Source of the DNA: Scolanthus callimorphus
Lineage: Eukaryota; Cnidaria; Anthozoa; Actiniaria; Edwardsiidae
Assembly (NCBI GenBank): GCA_033964015.1
Contig: CM066918.1
Span: forward strand, 28,479,387 to 28,543,386
Direction of reading: 5' to 3'
Length of the DNA: 64,000 nt
In this document: one piece after another, positions 22,201-33,200 of the stretch
How positions within the stretch are numbered: the stretch's first letter is position 1
Layout of the letters: every line of letters begins with the position of its first letter
The notes under the pieces: model-generated
The model's input: the letters and a program-made list of their open reading frames with translations, nothing else
Told to the model about the DNA's origin: nothing
Database searches by the model: none
Made by a program: the position numbers and the translations under genes

Positions 22201-25200
22201 AATAAGCTTATTTTTGACGTGTACATACAGTAAAGCATAGAACCAAATTCTAATTTCATGTTCTAAAAATTACTTTAGCGAAATCTACTTATTCTTCTTA
22301 AAGTTAGAATATACCATTGGGATCGTTTTGTTGCACTTGTCTCTAGTCGAAGGCAAAAACGTTATATATATAACACTGTATGGTCCTGTACCTTTCTCCA
22401 TATTATAACACTATCTGCAGCAACAAAATCCCCACCAAGCCACAGCACCCCATGAGGACTGGCCATAGATGTGAGGAACTTGAAGTCACTGGCATCGTAA
22501 AGCTAACGTAGAGTAAGCAAATCCATTTTGACAGTAAAGTCAGCCAACAAAAATGAACACATTTTAGACTTACAGTCCCAGGGGAGTTCTTCAAGGAAAC
22601 TACATTTCCAGGTTGGCCCAGAAAAACAAAGACTGTCCAAAGAAAAAAAGGCTGAAACTGAACCCTCCTAGATTACTCGCTGATTTTGCCCTCAAATTAA
22701 CCAATCAGAATCATTTTTGTTGCATTGGCAAGCATTCCAGACATATTATTCGAAAAACAATATTGCAATTGAGCCATAAACTCTCAAAAAGTCTGGGTTT
22801 GATTGTAAAATGATTAAAATAATACAATGTTAAATTCTAGTTTTTGCTTCCCAAACCTGTGACAATTCAGGAATGTCTTTCTGGAACTAGGAACATTTCA
22901 GACAATCTTTTGTGCACTGCAAGATTAGATCAACTGGAACTACTTTACATTGTACTCACCAGCCAGTGGTTTGAACACACAACTAATATTGTGCGCTGTG
23001 TGAAGGGGTTACAGCAGATACTCAGTGTCTTGCAGTCTGCTACTTGCTTCAGTTCTTGTTCATAAGCTGGTTCAGCATACTACACAAACAAGAAATTATG
23101 GTATTATGTCAGTCATGTCAACAAAAATCCCATGTAAACTGACCAAATTTGCTTTTCATTGCTATAAAATAAATTACCCTTTCAAGTCTCCAACAATTTG
23201 GAAATGGTGTCACTCTGAAAAGCGACGTCCATAAGCGTTGATAATAATTTTCTGAGTGGATAATTTTGTGACCAGTTTTATACTTCAGGTTAGTCAAATT
23301 GATGGATGCAAAATTTTCTAAAATTCTAGAATTCCCACTTTTGGGATCACTTCAAGAGGTTAAAAAAAATCAAAAAATATTCCCTGAAATTTGGGTCCAA
23401 TGGAAAAGGTAGCTGCTGAGTGGAAAGAGAGGCCTATTGTTCTATTTAATACTAGTTTTCATCATGATCATCTTCAATGTCAAGATAATCAACACTATAT
23501 ATCATCATCACCATTATCATTGCCAACATTAATGTCTTTGTTGTTGTCATTATCGTCAGATAATGTACCTTAGATTCTATAGTCGGCTTGAGTGCCCAGA
23601 TTGCAAGGTAGCCTGACTGTGAAATAGCAACCACAACATCCTCTATACAACACAAAACAATAAAATTAGAAAGAGAATCAGACAATCAGTTAGAAAGAAA
23701 AGAAGCCTTTCTTATACTGGTATCATTCACAGATATTCTGAATTCTGTATGATAAGCAACAGATACCATAGAAACAGTCAACAATGTACAATCCCAAAAA
23801 AACCCATACCCCACCATGGAGGGAATTGGAAATTCCAGGGGAATGGGGGGGTCAATTTTACCCATTATTTGCCATACAAATACTGTATTTTTCTTTGGAA
23901 ATTCCAGAGGGGTGCGGGGAGGGGGGTCTTAAAGTGCATTCCCTCCATCATGGGGGTATGCCATACCTTGTCTTCTGGCTGGTCTGACGACACAAACAGC
24001 ACTGATCCAGTTGGAGTGGGAGGGTGACCTTAGAGCGTACAAGATCTGTAAAAGATTAACAAATATATTTGAGGCATGGACATCATTTTTGGAAAGTGAT
24101 ATCCACTATGGAGTGTCTAGCTAAGAAGAGCAGATATGACTATGAAGTGCCACGGCACGGCACTGTTGGGTCGCAGCATGGAACCTGGCCTGCTGTAGAT
24201 GGACTGACATCATGCCACGTACTGGGCACTAATGAGTTTGAATATCCAAGATGGCAGCTGCAATCAGAGTTTTCACGACCAGAGCAGCTTTTCTGTTGTG
24301 TTTTTTGGAATACAATGCCCTCCACGGTATGCAATTAATGCACTTTTTACTTTTAGAATTTTCTGTAAAATGCTGCACTCCTTAAATAATTTTGTAAGAA
24401 AGTGCAGAAAAATGTGAGGAAAGCAAATAACATGATTTTTGGTCAATAGTGCAGAATTGTACAGTACCGCCGCATTCTACCAGATGCCCTAAACTGCTGT
24501 TGTAGCTGCACTACTGTACTTTACCTCCAGGGACATTGCATCAAGGACATAAACATCTGCATAGCTCCCATGACAAACTAGTCGCCATTCTTTACCAGTA
24601 CTGACTGTAACATGGAATGACTACAGGTAAAGAGTATGAGACAAAGAAAAATTCAGCAAAAATTAGCGCAGTTTAACAACAAAGTTCTTTCAAATTCCAA
24701 AACTAAGCTTGCCCCTCCTGTGTATAAGCCTCCCACCCACCCAGACTATAGGCCTCCTTGTTTTGTAAGAAGACATCCAATAATTGCTCTCCTTGCATCA
24801 TGCATAAGTTATGCATTCTTGGCAAAACACAGAACTAGACATTTGAAACAACATCAAGCTTGTGCCATTGTGCAAAGCTGACTTTGCATCAAGCCTAAAT
24901 CTGCTGTGTCAAACTTAATCAGATTCAGATGTCATGCTTTTAGTGAAACATACAGTAATATTTACGTTGATGCCACGTTGGCACAACATATTATGATACA
25001 TATCAAATTGACCTATGAACTTACATGAAGAGCAATGTGCATTCCATTAATAACATTAGTCTGAATGCAAAGTCCGTCATCTGTGTCCCACAAGCACAAC
25101 TCCCTGAATGAAACATATTTTGATCATTAATATTTCAAAAATTTGTCAAATATTAATTAAAAATGTTATCCTTGTGACAATGGTTCAGCATGCAACAATG

Positions 25201-26909
25201 TAAATTAATTTTCATCCAATTTAATATAATCAGGAATTATAGGGAGCTCCATTTCCAACCATCCATTGATTCAAATTTAGAAAGCTCCAAATCAACAATT
25301 TTTTCTGTTTTCATCACAGTATTTTGTCGATCACTTGCTATAGTTGTCAGTACAAAACAATAATGTCTGATACTGACCCATTGTCTGCAGCACTGATAAT
25401 GCTGGACTTGTTGTCCCAGGCATCTGTAGCCTTGGCCAGAGCAGTGACTTTGGCAGAGTGGGCAAATATTAAATCACGAGGAACAACCTGTACAGTTCAA
25501 GAACAAAAGAAGATTTTTAGTACTTGAAATATGAGTTCTCTTTGGCTTGAAATTAATGCACACTCAAGGTAAGATACAGCCAACTTGAATTTTCCAGCCA
25601 CTGCTCGAGGAAGAGGTAAAAGTATGTTGTAGGCAATGCTGTATTCTGGGATGATTGACAGACAACTCTTGGTGGACAAAGTGTGTATTGGGTGTCTTGA
25701 CAAATCACATTCTACATTCACTTTCTGAACAAAGAATCCACAAAATTAGGGATCCTATGTGGGCTCACTCAAATAAGCAACACAGCTGGTTACGGATACT
25801 GTTCTAGTACCTGCAAACTGATTGTCTCCCCTCACTATTTATTATGTGATAGATGATAAGTAGCGAGAAAGCTACCACATGCTTTATTGACTATCTATCT
25901 ACTAATAGAAATTTTGGACTTGTATTCCCTCTTGTAGCGTTAGTTTTGAGTTATGCTAAGAACCACTGGGACATGGAAGCTAGAGTGCTAGAGCACTTCA
26001 TAACATAAACCTAAACAAGGAAATAAAAGTGTTCATCAGCTCATGTCTTATAATGCACTAGTCATGTGGAAAGTCCCCCCCTACCGGGGAATACCGGGGC
26101 ATAGCGGGGTTTAATTTGGATTTGATTGCTTAAGAAGCCACGGTATGCGGGGGATTAGTGGTTTTTAGATCGTGGTTGCTGCTATGGCTGGGACTTTAGG
26201 CGGGGGTTGGGGTGTTGGGCCACGATTCTCCAACTTTCCTATTGATATTGTGGCACTTACTTGGCTATATCGTCAGATTTTCCCTATAGGTAAAAACTTT
26301 ATTTAATATTCCACACAGTGTTTTATTGATGTTTCTAAGCGGCACTTACAATCAAAAAATGGCGGCCTTGGGGCAGGGAGACACAAGTCTAGATTAATCA
26401 TGGAAGCATGCCTCGCATTGCGGGGAATAAACGGGGCCTTTTGCAGTCTCGGAAATCTAATGCCCCATCATTCCCCGGGTAGGGGGGTGCGGGGCTTTCC
26501 ACTGACTAGTGCATTATTGACAACAAAATAAAAAAATCCATTAAAAAAAATCAAGACAGTACAGCTCACAGCAATCATGGTGCAAACACAACACCCTAAC
26601 GATAGAAAAGATAAATCAGGTATTTACACTGTGTCTCTTGCTAAAAATTTTGAAAATGTAAAATTCTTTGGAACTTGGAATTTGGAAAAAATTAAGGCTT
26701 ACAAAATGGAAGCTTGCATGAGTGACAGATACGCAACTTACATTTATAGTGCCTTCCTCTGTGAAACGTAAATCCCATATTCCAAGCTGACCATCCGTGG
26801 AGCCAGTTACAATTGTTTTCTGGTCATAGGTAGTAGTTATACAAGAAATACAATGCGAAGGGGGAGAATTTCCCCACAAAACTACGGGAACTATCGAAGA
26901 GGACGACAT
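19265..26909 (-). CDS. WDR7: WDR7/WDR72-like WD40 protein (rabconnectin-3 beta), N-terminal half
   Basis: Nine minus-strand exons join at GT-AG sites: 26909-26742, 25487-25378, 25103-25025, 24620-24525, 24045-23967, 23642-23569, 23079-22960, 22502-22392 and 19386-19265. The first eight splice in frame from ATG at 26909. Landmarks are VPVVLWGNSPPSHCISCI, IVTGSTDGQLGIWDLRF, GELCLWDTDDGLCI, RLVCHGSYADVYVLDAMSLE, GYLAIWALKP, TILVVCSNHWL, WLGGDFVAADSVIIW and MFFSYGRRDPYYKLILKGSS, collinear with WDR7. WDR7 partners DMXL proteins in rabconnectin-3, which assembles the V-ATPase on vesicles. The exon expected between 22392 and 19386 was not identified. Everything after about residue 370 of the roughly 1,450-1,500 usual for the family is missing from the window. 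The gene is either truncated or continues beyond the FReD cluster. Its adjacency to TXNL1 favours WDR7 over WDR72, though one ancestral gene may correspond to both. Confidence 0.9.
19850..20236. repeat. Inverted-repeat element in a WDR7 intron
   Basis: Its central arms, ATACATAATTTTCTTTAA near 20004 and TTAAAGAAAATTATGTAT near 20086, are followed outward by TATGGCC against GGCCATA and AGTACTCAAGTG against CACTTGAGTACT. It is a palindromic MITE about 390 bp long and non-coding. Confidence 0.7.
20220..20450 (+). repeat. Dispersed repeat, family E, copy 1
   Basis: It is similar in direct orientation to about 22720-22920. Both contain TTGCAACTGAGC or TTGCAATTGAGC, then TTGCTTCCCAAA, a GAATGTTTC or GAACATTTC segment and CAATCCTTTGAGCACTG or CAATCTTTTGTGCACTG. 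The boundaries are approximate. Confidence 0.55.
20660..20990. repeat. Inverted-repeat element in a WDR7 intron
   Basis: ACAGCTGTTTTGAGTATTCT near 20678 is mirrored by AGAATACTCAAAACAGCTGT near 20956. Inner similarity extends through the CTTCTGTCAATCAAAC and GTTTGATTGACGGAAG tracts. It is a non-coding MITE-like element. Confidence 0.75.
21444..22148. mobile_element. MITE with CCCAGGGG termini and 7-bp target duplication
   Basis: The left end GCCCAGGGGGGTACTCGGAT and the right end ATCTGAGTACCCCTGGG are inverted repeats. TAAGGTA flanks both sides (21437-21443 and 22149-22155). The interior has many AAATACC and CCCAAAAAATA motifs in both orientations and a G run of about 23-26 bases near 21475 that is likely unstable in assembly. 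It is inserted in the WDR7 intron between the exons at 22392 and 19386. Confidence 0.85.
22720..22920 (+). repeat. Dispersed repeat, family E, copy 2
   Basis: This is the partner of 20220-20450. Both copies lie in introns of the same WDR7-like gene, so they may derive from one local duplication or from two insertions of the same element. Confidence 0.5.
23785..23966. mobile_element. MITE family D, copy 1, abutting a WDR7 splice donor
   Basis: It shares CCATACCCC ends and the inner tract ATACAAATACTGTATTTTTC, next to GAAATTCCAGAGG-like sequence, with 31905-32100 and 51290-51456. Its right end, GGGGGTATG, runs directly into the donor of the WDR7 exon at 24045-23967, where the minus strand reads CAAG then GTATGGCATACCCCC. 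Confidence 0.75.
26051..26517. mobile_element. MITE with about 50-bp terminal inverted repeats
   Basis: The left arm ATAATGCACTAGTCA, GTGGAAAG, then CCCCCCTACCGGGGAAT is matched by ATTCCCCGGGTAGGGGGG, CTTTCCACTGACTAGTGCAT at the right. It lies in intron 1 of the WDR7-like gene. It is non-coding. Confidence 0.8.
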
Positions 26910-27236
26910 GATTCGGGAACCATGATGAGCCAGCAGTAAACATAATACAGTCAGCGGCAATACAAACAATACATGCTCGCGCTGTAATACAAAGGAAACC
27001 CATGAAAATGTTTCGTTTCACAGTACCTAATTTGAACAAAACTCTTTCGGATACTTTTACCTCAGATGTCACTACAAATACACTTATTTCTTTACTTTAA
27101 TTTCTGCTTTGTAACTTTGCAAGAGAATGCCAGGGAAGAAAATAATTTGGAGCTCGATAGATCTCTGTTGTGGGATACCTGTCTCATCTGTTATCCTATC
27201 ACCGCTGTTCATGTGTTGTGGGCTCAGGAATTCAAG
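26910..27236. promoter_or_regulatory. Shared (bidirectional) promoter region of WDR7 and TXNL1
   Basis: The two start codons point away from each other and are only 327 bp apart, with no other gene between. Both 5' UTRs and promoters must fit here or overlap. No clear TATA box stands out at a defined position, which is usual for housekeeping divergent promoters. The assignment is positional. Confidence 0.7.
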
Positions 27237-30200
27237 ATGGCGACCAAAGGCGGCAAACCGAGCAAAGTTAAGAATCTCCAACTCAATAGCGAATTTGATG
27301 TAGAATTAAGAAACGCTGGATCACAACTGGTAGTGGTTGACTTCTTTGCTGAATGGTAGGCTTTTCTATGCATTTTTGTTTAAGTGATGTAAACTCTGAG
27401 GCCAGAAACTCTTATCAACGCGCGCCGAGAAAAAAACCGGACTTGCATGCCGGCTTTCACATCTTTTTGTTTTATGATGTTATGATGTAACAGGAAGTCA
27501 TGCAATCCATGTAATTTACCCTTTCATTCCATCATATTATAGGTGTCGCCCTTGTAAAGACATCAAACCAGTGTTTGACGAGCTAAGTAACAAATACCAG
27601 GCTGCAGTATTTTGAAGATTGATGTCGACGTATGTCAGGTAACTTCAACTTCAAAAAAAAAAAAAAAAAAAAGGTAACTTCACCTTCAGTTAAGTAATCA
27701 ATGGAGTCCAGAGGAAAAAATGAAGGACGAAATCATTCTTTACTGATGAACTTAAGACACACATTTTCCCTCCTTTGGTGGAGGGTGGGCAAGCCGGAGT
27801 GACTACCATATCTTAGTCAAGGCCCAGTCAATATCGCTGGGGGGGACTCCCATATGTTTTGGTCGGGATGATCGTCGGAAATTTTCAGTTCACCCCTAAA
27901 AGATACCAAACATGGCTGGCCATGCCCATGTGTGGCTCAAATAATTTCTTACCCTAATAGATACCCTAAAGATGAGGCCTTCTGTGCCAAGTAGGTGCGA
28001 AGGAGACAGAGCAGGTAAAAGATACCCATCAATAAAATATTTGTTTCTAATTTATCATCTACTCATTGAGTAATCTCTCTTTCGTACATGGTTTTTAGAA
28101 GCACCATCACGAAAAAAAAAAACAATTTGGACATAGTTTTGGCTCTAAAATGTTATTGAAGATCAAGATCACCACTAAAAGAGACCAAACCCCATGATTT
28201 TAACCCCTTCAAGATATGACGATCATCCCCTACCAAAAATATGGGAGTCCCCCCTGGGTTAATATCTTTAACCAACAGAGTGGAAATAAACTTCTAAGTT
28301 TCTAACTTCGCAGTTTATGAATATATAAGCTCAAGATATAGTACAAAAAATAGTCCTTTCAGTGAAAGACAACATTCCAAATTGGGAGGAAATTTGGGGA
28401 TATGAACTTATTATATAGGTCTAAACCTTGGGAAAAGTGATACTTTGATCAACACAAAAATGAACATGTTAAATATTTTTTACCAGATTTCAAGTCAATT
28501 TGATTTTGAGTAATTATTTTATACAACTGTGACATCATTTTGCTTCATTTGAGTTAAACAAAGCAAAAATACTAACCCATATATTTTTCATAATATGGGT
28601 TGACATTAATCATTGCTCACATCCTCATCTCCTAAATATCCACCTGTATTATGAAACATGTTTTAATAACACAAGGTACTATTAATTTTTCCATTTTAGG
28701 ATGTTGCTGAAAAGCAAGGCATTACTGCCATGCCAACTTTTCGTTTTTTTAAAAACAAAGTTAAAGTTGATGAGCTAAAAGGTGCTGATGGTGCTGCATT
28801 AGAAGAAAAGATTAAAAAGGGATTGGTGAAGATGGAGGAGAAAGTGGTGGATCAGGAGTCAAGGGACATGTAAGATCACTACATATAAGTAGCCTTAAGG
28901 AGGCTCAAAATAGTTCTAACCAGGCATGCATGTGCTATCAAAATTGAGCGCACACTTGCCAATATCCATTGTATTAATGGTTGACGTTGTGCGCAGTTGG
29001 CGCTTGTTGTAGGTCACGTTATTTTGTGACATGCTTACTGTGTGGGCAATTATATAAACACTTGATGGTGAAAGGTTTTGAAATTTGGATATATTTTAAT
29101 AGTAATCAATTCAAGCTGTTTACATTTTTTGACAAATTTTGTCTAAAATCAAAGAGATTATTCAAGAAAAACATGTTTTGTTTACGTATGCATGTTTCTA
29201 CTAATAGAAATTTGTTTTTAACTACCGTAAATGAAACAGATCCTTGGGCCCATTCTAGAAAATGCGATTTTTAAATGGTTTAGTTGAGAATGGTAAATGT
29301 AGTAATTACCAGCTGTTGAGGATAGTGTATTGTAATTATGCATTTGGTGAGTGGGCATGAACAGGTCTGAGAGGTTAGAAGGTACCGCCCACAGGATGGA
29401 TTCCGCGAAAGCCGATCAACAGAACATGCAATCTTAGACATTGTAAACAAAATTCTGTGCGTATTTTGCCCTCAAATCCCGCATAATTTCGGATTTTTTC
29501 CCACGTTTTCCCAGAAGCCCTGAATTTTAACTACATTTGAGGTAAAATTAGCAAAGTTTGCCAAGCTATTTTTGTTCACAATTTTAAAGGAAGTACTCCC
29601 AAACTTACTAATTTTGAGGTGCCCTTTCTAGCTATGTGTATGGATATATTTTCTCTTTGAGGCCTTGTTTCAAAATAATAAAAGCCTTTGACAAGGTCTA
29701 TGGCCAAGAATTAATTAACTTTCTTTTCTTTTTTTTCCCTTCAGGTTGATTTGAACCCCTATATCACTAAGTCTGGTTGTGAGTGTCTGAATGAGGACAA
29801 TGAACACCCATTCAATGATGCCCTTACTAAGGGACCTGGATTTTTGCAAAGTGACTGTGATGAACAGGTTAATACTAATGAGACATTTTTTTAAACATTT
29901 TCATTTATTTATATTCTTCTGAGATACATACATGTGATTGTAGGTATCTGATTTTTAGGTTGTTTACCAGTTTTTGTAGGATCCGTGAACAGGAAGTTCA
30001 GAAACTCAGTATATTTTAAAGTCTCTCTGGAAGCACCCCATTAGAAAAAAAGCATTCTTCTGATTTTAGTTTTTATAGGGATTAATGTGCTTGCTCTAAG
30101 GGGACCTGATTAAAAATACTAATTTTCGGAACTGTTGCATATCAGGATTTTTCTGATTGTTAAGATTTTACAAATTCTACAGCATCCTACAAACCCTATT

Positions 30201-33200
30201 GCCAGTCCATTTCTGGCCATAAGTGGATGCCCTCCTATTAATATACATGTATATTAAAAAATAAATAGGAAATAACTTGATATTTTAGTATTAATATGAT
30301 ACCAAGTAAGTGTACTGGACCGTTTTTGCTGTTTTAACATCATCAATGGCTGCTTTCCTATGCTGACAAGATTGACCACCAAATTTTGATTCATTTCTGC
30401 ATGTTTCAAGGCCTAGCATCTTAACCCCCTTACCCTCACTACAATAATAATAAGTACAAGAAACAGATCTCTCAAAGAGTGCCCCCTCCCACCAACATGA
30501 AATTGCTTCTGCAACCCCCATACCGTACTTACAATGTACAATACTTATCCTTTTGATGTCCGTGGGACAGTGTTAAGGTCTCAGTAAGGGAAAACGATGT
30601 GCTTACGAAAAAAATTATTGTTGCGTCACGATTTATGCTGTGATAATCAGTTATATATTGTTTTAAAGCTAAAAGATTGTTCTATCTAATGAAGTTGTTC
30701 ATTTTCGCAGAGTTTAGATTTGTCTTATATTTTAACGACCCCAAACTAAAAACTACCTTGTTTACTTGAAAATCTCCAGACCATTAGAAATTTGTTGCAC
30801 AATTTCAAACTTTGTCGGATTTTAATCTTGGAGGAATGAACTGAAAAACTGTGTGAGCGATTTTTGATATTTTGCATATTTACGAAAATATTAGGTTGGG
30901 AAGTTGAAAGTCGCACTTTTTCAATTTGCTGCTTCAAAAATTAATCATAAAATCTTTTTCAAATAAAAAATAAAAAATTTCCTCACATGGTTTTTTGACG
31001 CCGATATCTTAAATCGTGCGAGGTCAGGAGCTTCGCAAAGGTGAAAATTTGACCTAAAATTTAAGTCCTAGAAAAAGTGTGTAAAGTTAATTAAAATACA
31101 GAAAATGATTGGCGGGCAATACAAATGAATGGGCTATTGAAACCAAGGGGAAAAGTTGACGCGTCATTTAGGGTTTTAGAAATATACTTTAGGACTCTAT
31201 TAACTGAATTCCAGGAAAAAAGTGGTATTATGGATTTTTAATTATTTACCCTGACTGAGACCTTAAGTAGCTGTTTCCAAGGACAGTCCCCAGTCTAAAA
31301 GGTTCCTGCTTTGAAGAATATGAATTTTAGATATGATTGAACAAAGTTTGCAGAATTCCTGATCAAAGTACCAATTCTCCCATAAAATGGCACAGAAACC
31401 AAAGTTTAAAGCCTAATATCTCAAAGACGGATCCATTAGAAAAAAGTCATTTTTGATATTTTGTTTCTAATAAGACAAGGAGTCTGTATGCAAAAAATCA
31501 AGCTTTTCTGAGTTAACCTGACCTTATTATTTGAAATTTAGTGATCTAAACAGGTCATTTCCGCTCTGTCTCCTGCTTCCAGTTCTCCCGTGACTTCCTG
31601 GTATACCCTCTTTCTTCTTCCATGGGAATGGCAAAAATATTCTGGTTTCTGGGTTTAACAGAATTCTGGATTCCAAGCAACTGGACATGAGTCTGCTATG
31701 CCTCATTATGCAAATGTTTTATTCTTTCCAGTTGCTCATATCAATCGCCTTCAACCAAGCAGTCAAGTTACACTCTCTAAAACTACAAGCACCCTGTAAT
31801 GGTGAGTCCTACAGTTCCTTTATAAGGGGCTCTCGCACACTTGCTGGCCACTTCTCTGACAAAAAAATACATAATTCATTGTACCCATAAAGCAACGGAC
31901 TTCTACAATGTGTGGTTCCAAAAAATATCCATACCCCCCGACGGAAGGGTGTTGAAAAGTGACCTCCCACCCCTCTGGAATTTCCGAAGAAAAATACAGT
32001 ATTTGTATGGAAAAGATCAGGTAAATTGACCCCCCACCCCTCCGGAATTTCCAATCCCTTCCGTAGGGGGGGTATGGATAATTTCTGGAAACACACAATT
32101 GGAGTTTTGCTCATGATTGTACAGGAAAATGCACTAAACTGACAAAACATAAAGCTTTTTTTTCTAAGTCTCTGGATTTGATGGTATTGAAAATGGCGAC
32201 GAAACAGTGCATTATGGGTAGGGTGAGTCTGGTCCTTTAAACTCTGGTGAAGCAGTTGTTTTATTTATTTTATTTTATTAACTTTGCCATGTCAGACAAT
32301 ACACTAACAAGAATAACAAACAAAAATACAATACAGAAATTGGAAGTGGCAGGGACACTGCAACAGCGAAAGCCAATTACTGTAGGCCCAATTATGTAGT
32401 TGGCAACTAAAGCCCTGTTACACAAGACAATTTGTCTTGCCCCTCACAACACATTTGTTGCAATGCCAGTTGCAAATATCATGTGTGACATATTGACATA
32501 CATTGGTACCCCTTGCACTGCAAGTTGCAGAAAAAGTAGATCAGCTACTTTAATCATTGCGAGACACTTTGCTGCTTGTGACATGTTTCTGCAACTTCCA
32601 ACACAATGGTTTCCAAAATAAGCCAATCATAGCGCTTCTTGTTCTTGGTGTTTTCAAATTTTGTGATTGTAGTGGGCACATTGCAAGTTGCGAGACAAAT
32701 ACCATAGATGCTTTTCCAAAATGGCCGCCAAAAATTCAAATTGATTTTTGTTAAAAATGAACACACATAATCACTTTAGTAAAACTACAAAATTTCACTG
32801 CATTATATCCAATATCTTCCAAGAAAACAAACATTGAAAATTTACAGACATTTGTATGATTGGGGATATGCATCATACCCCCAGTCATACACATCTCTGT
32901 AAAATTTCAAATTTTCAGACTCTGCTTTATCAGCCGACATGGCATTTGGCATGACGAAAATTTAAAGGATTTCTAATGTTTAATTTTAAGAGAGAGTCAC
33001 ATCTGAATTTGCAGTGGCCATTTTAGAAAAGGGCCTAAAATACCTAATAATTCCCCAATAGTTTGCACCTCCAAGGTGCTGTATTCTGTGCCTTTTGTCT
33101 TTTCTTACCAGTATCTTCGCCGAATTTTATTCCCAGGCCAAGCTCCCAAAACAATCAAACTTTTTACCAACCAAACAAGGACAATGGATTTGATTCAGCC

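Noticed and set aside
28981..29274. 97-aa plus-strand frame in TXNL1 intron 3
   Set aside because: It has no homology cue and lies in an AT-rich intron between confirmed exons.
31809..32150. Minus-strand frames of 92 and 113 aa
   Set aside because: They are the translated body of MITE family D. The same peptides recur at 51290 from the repeat, not from a gene.
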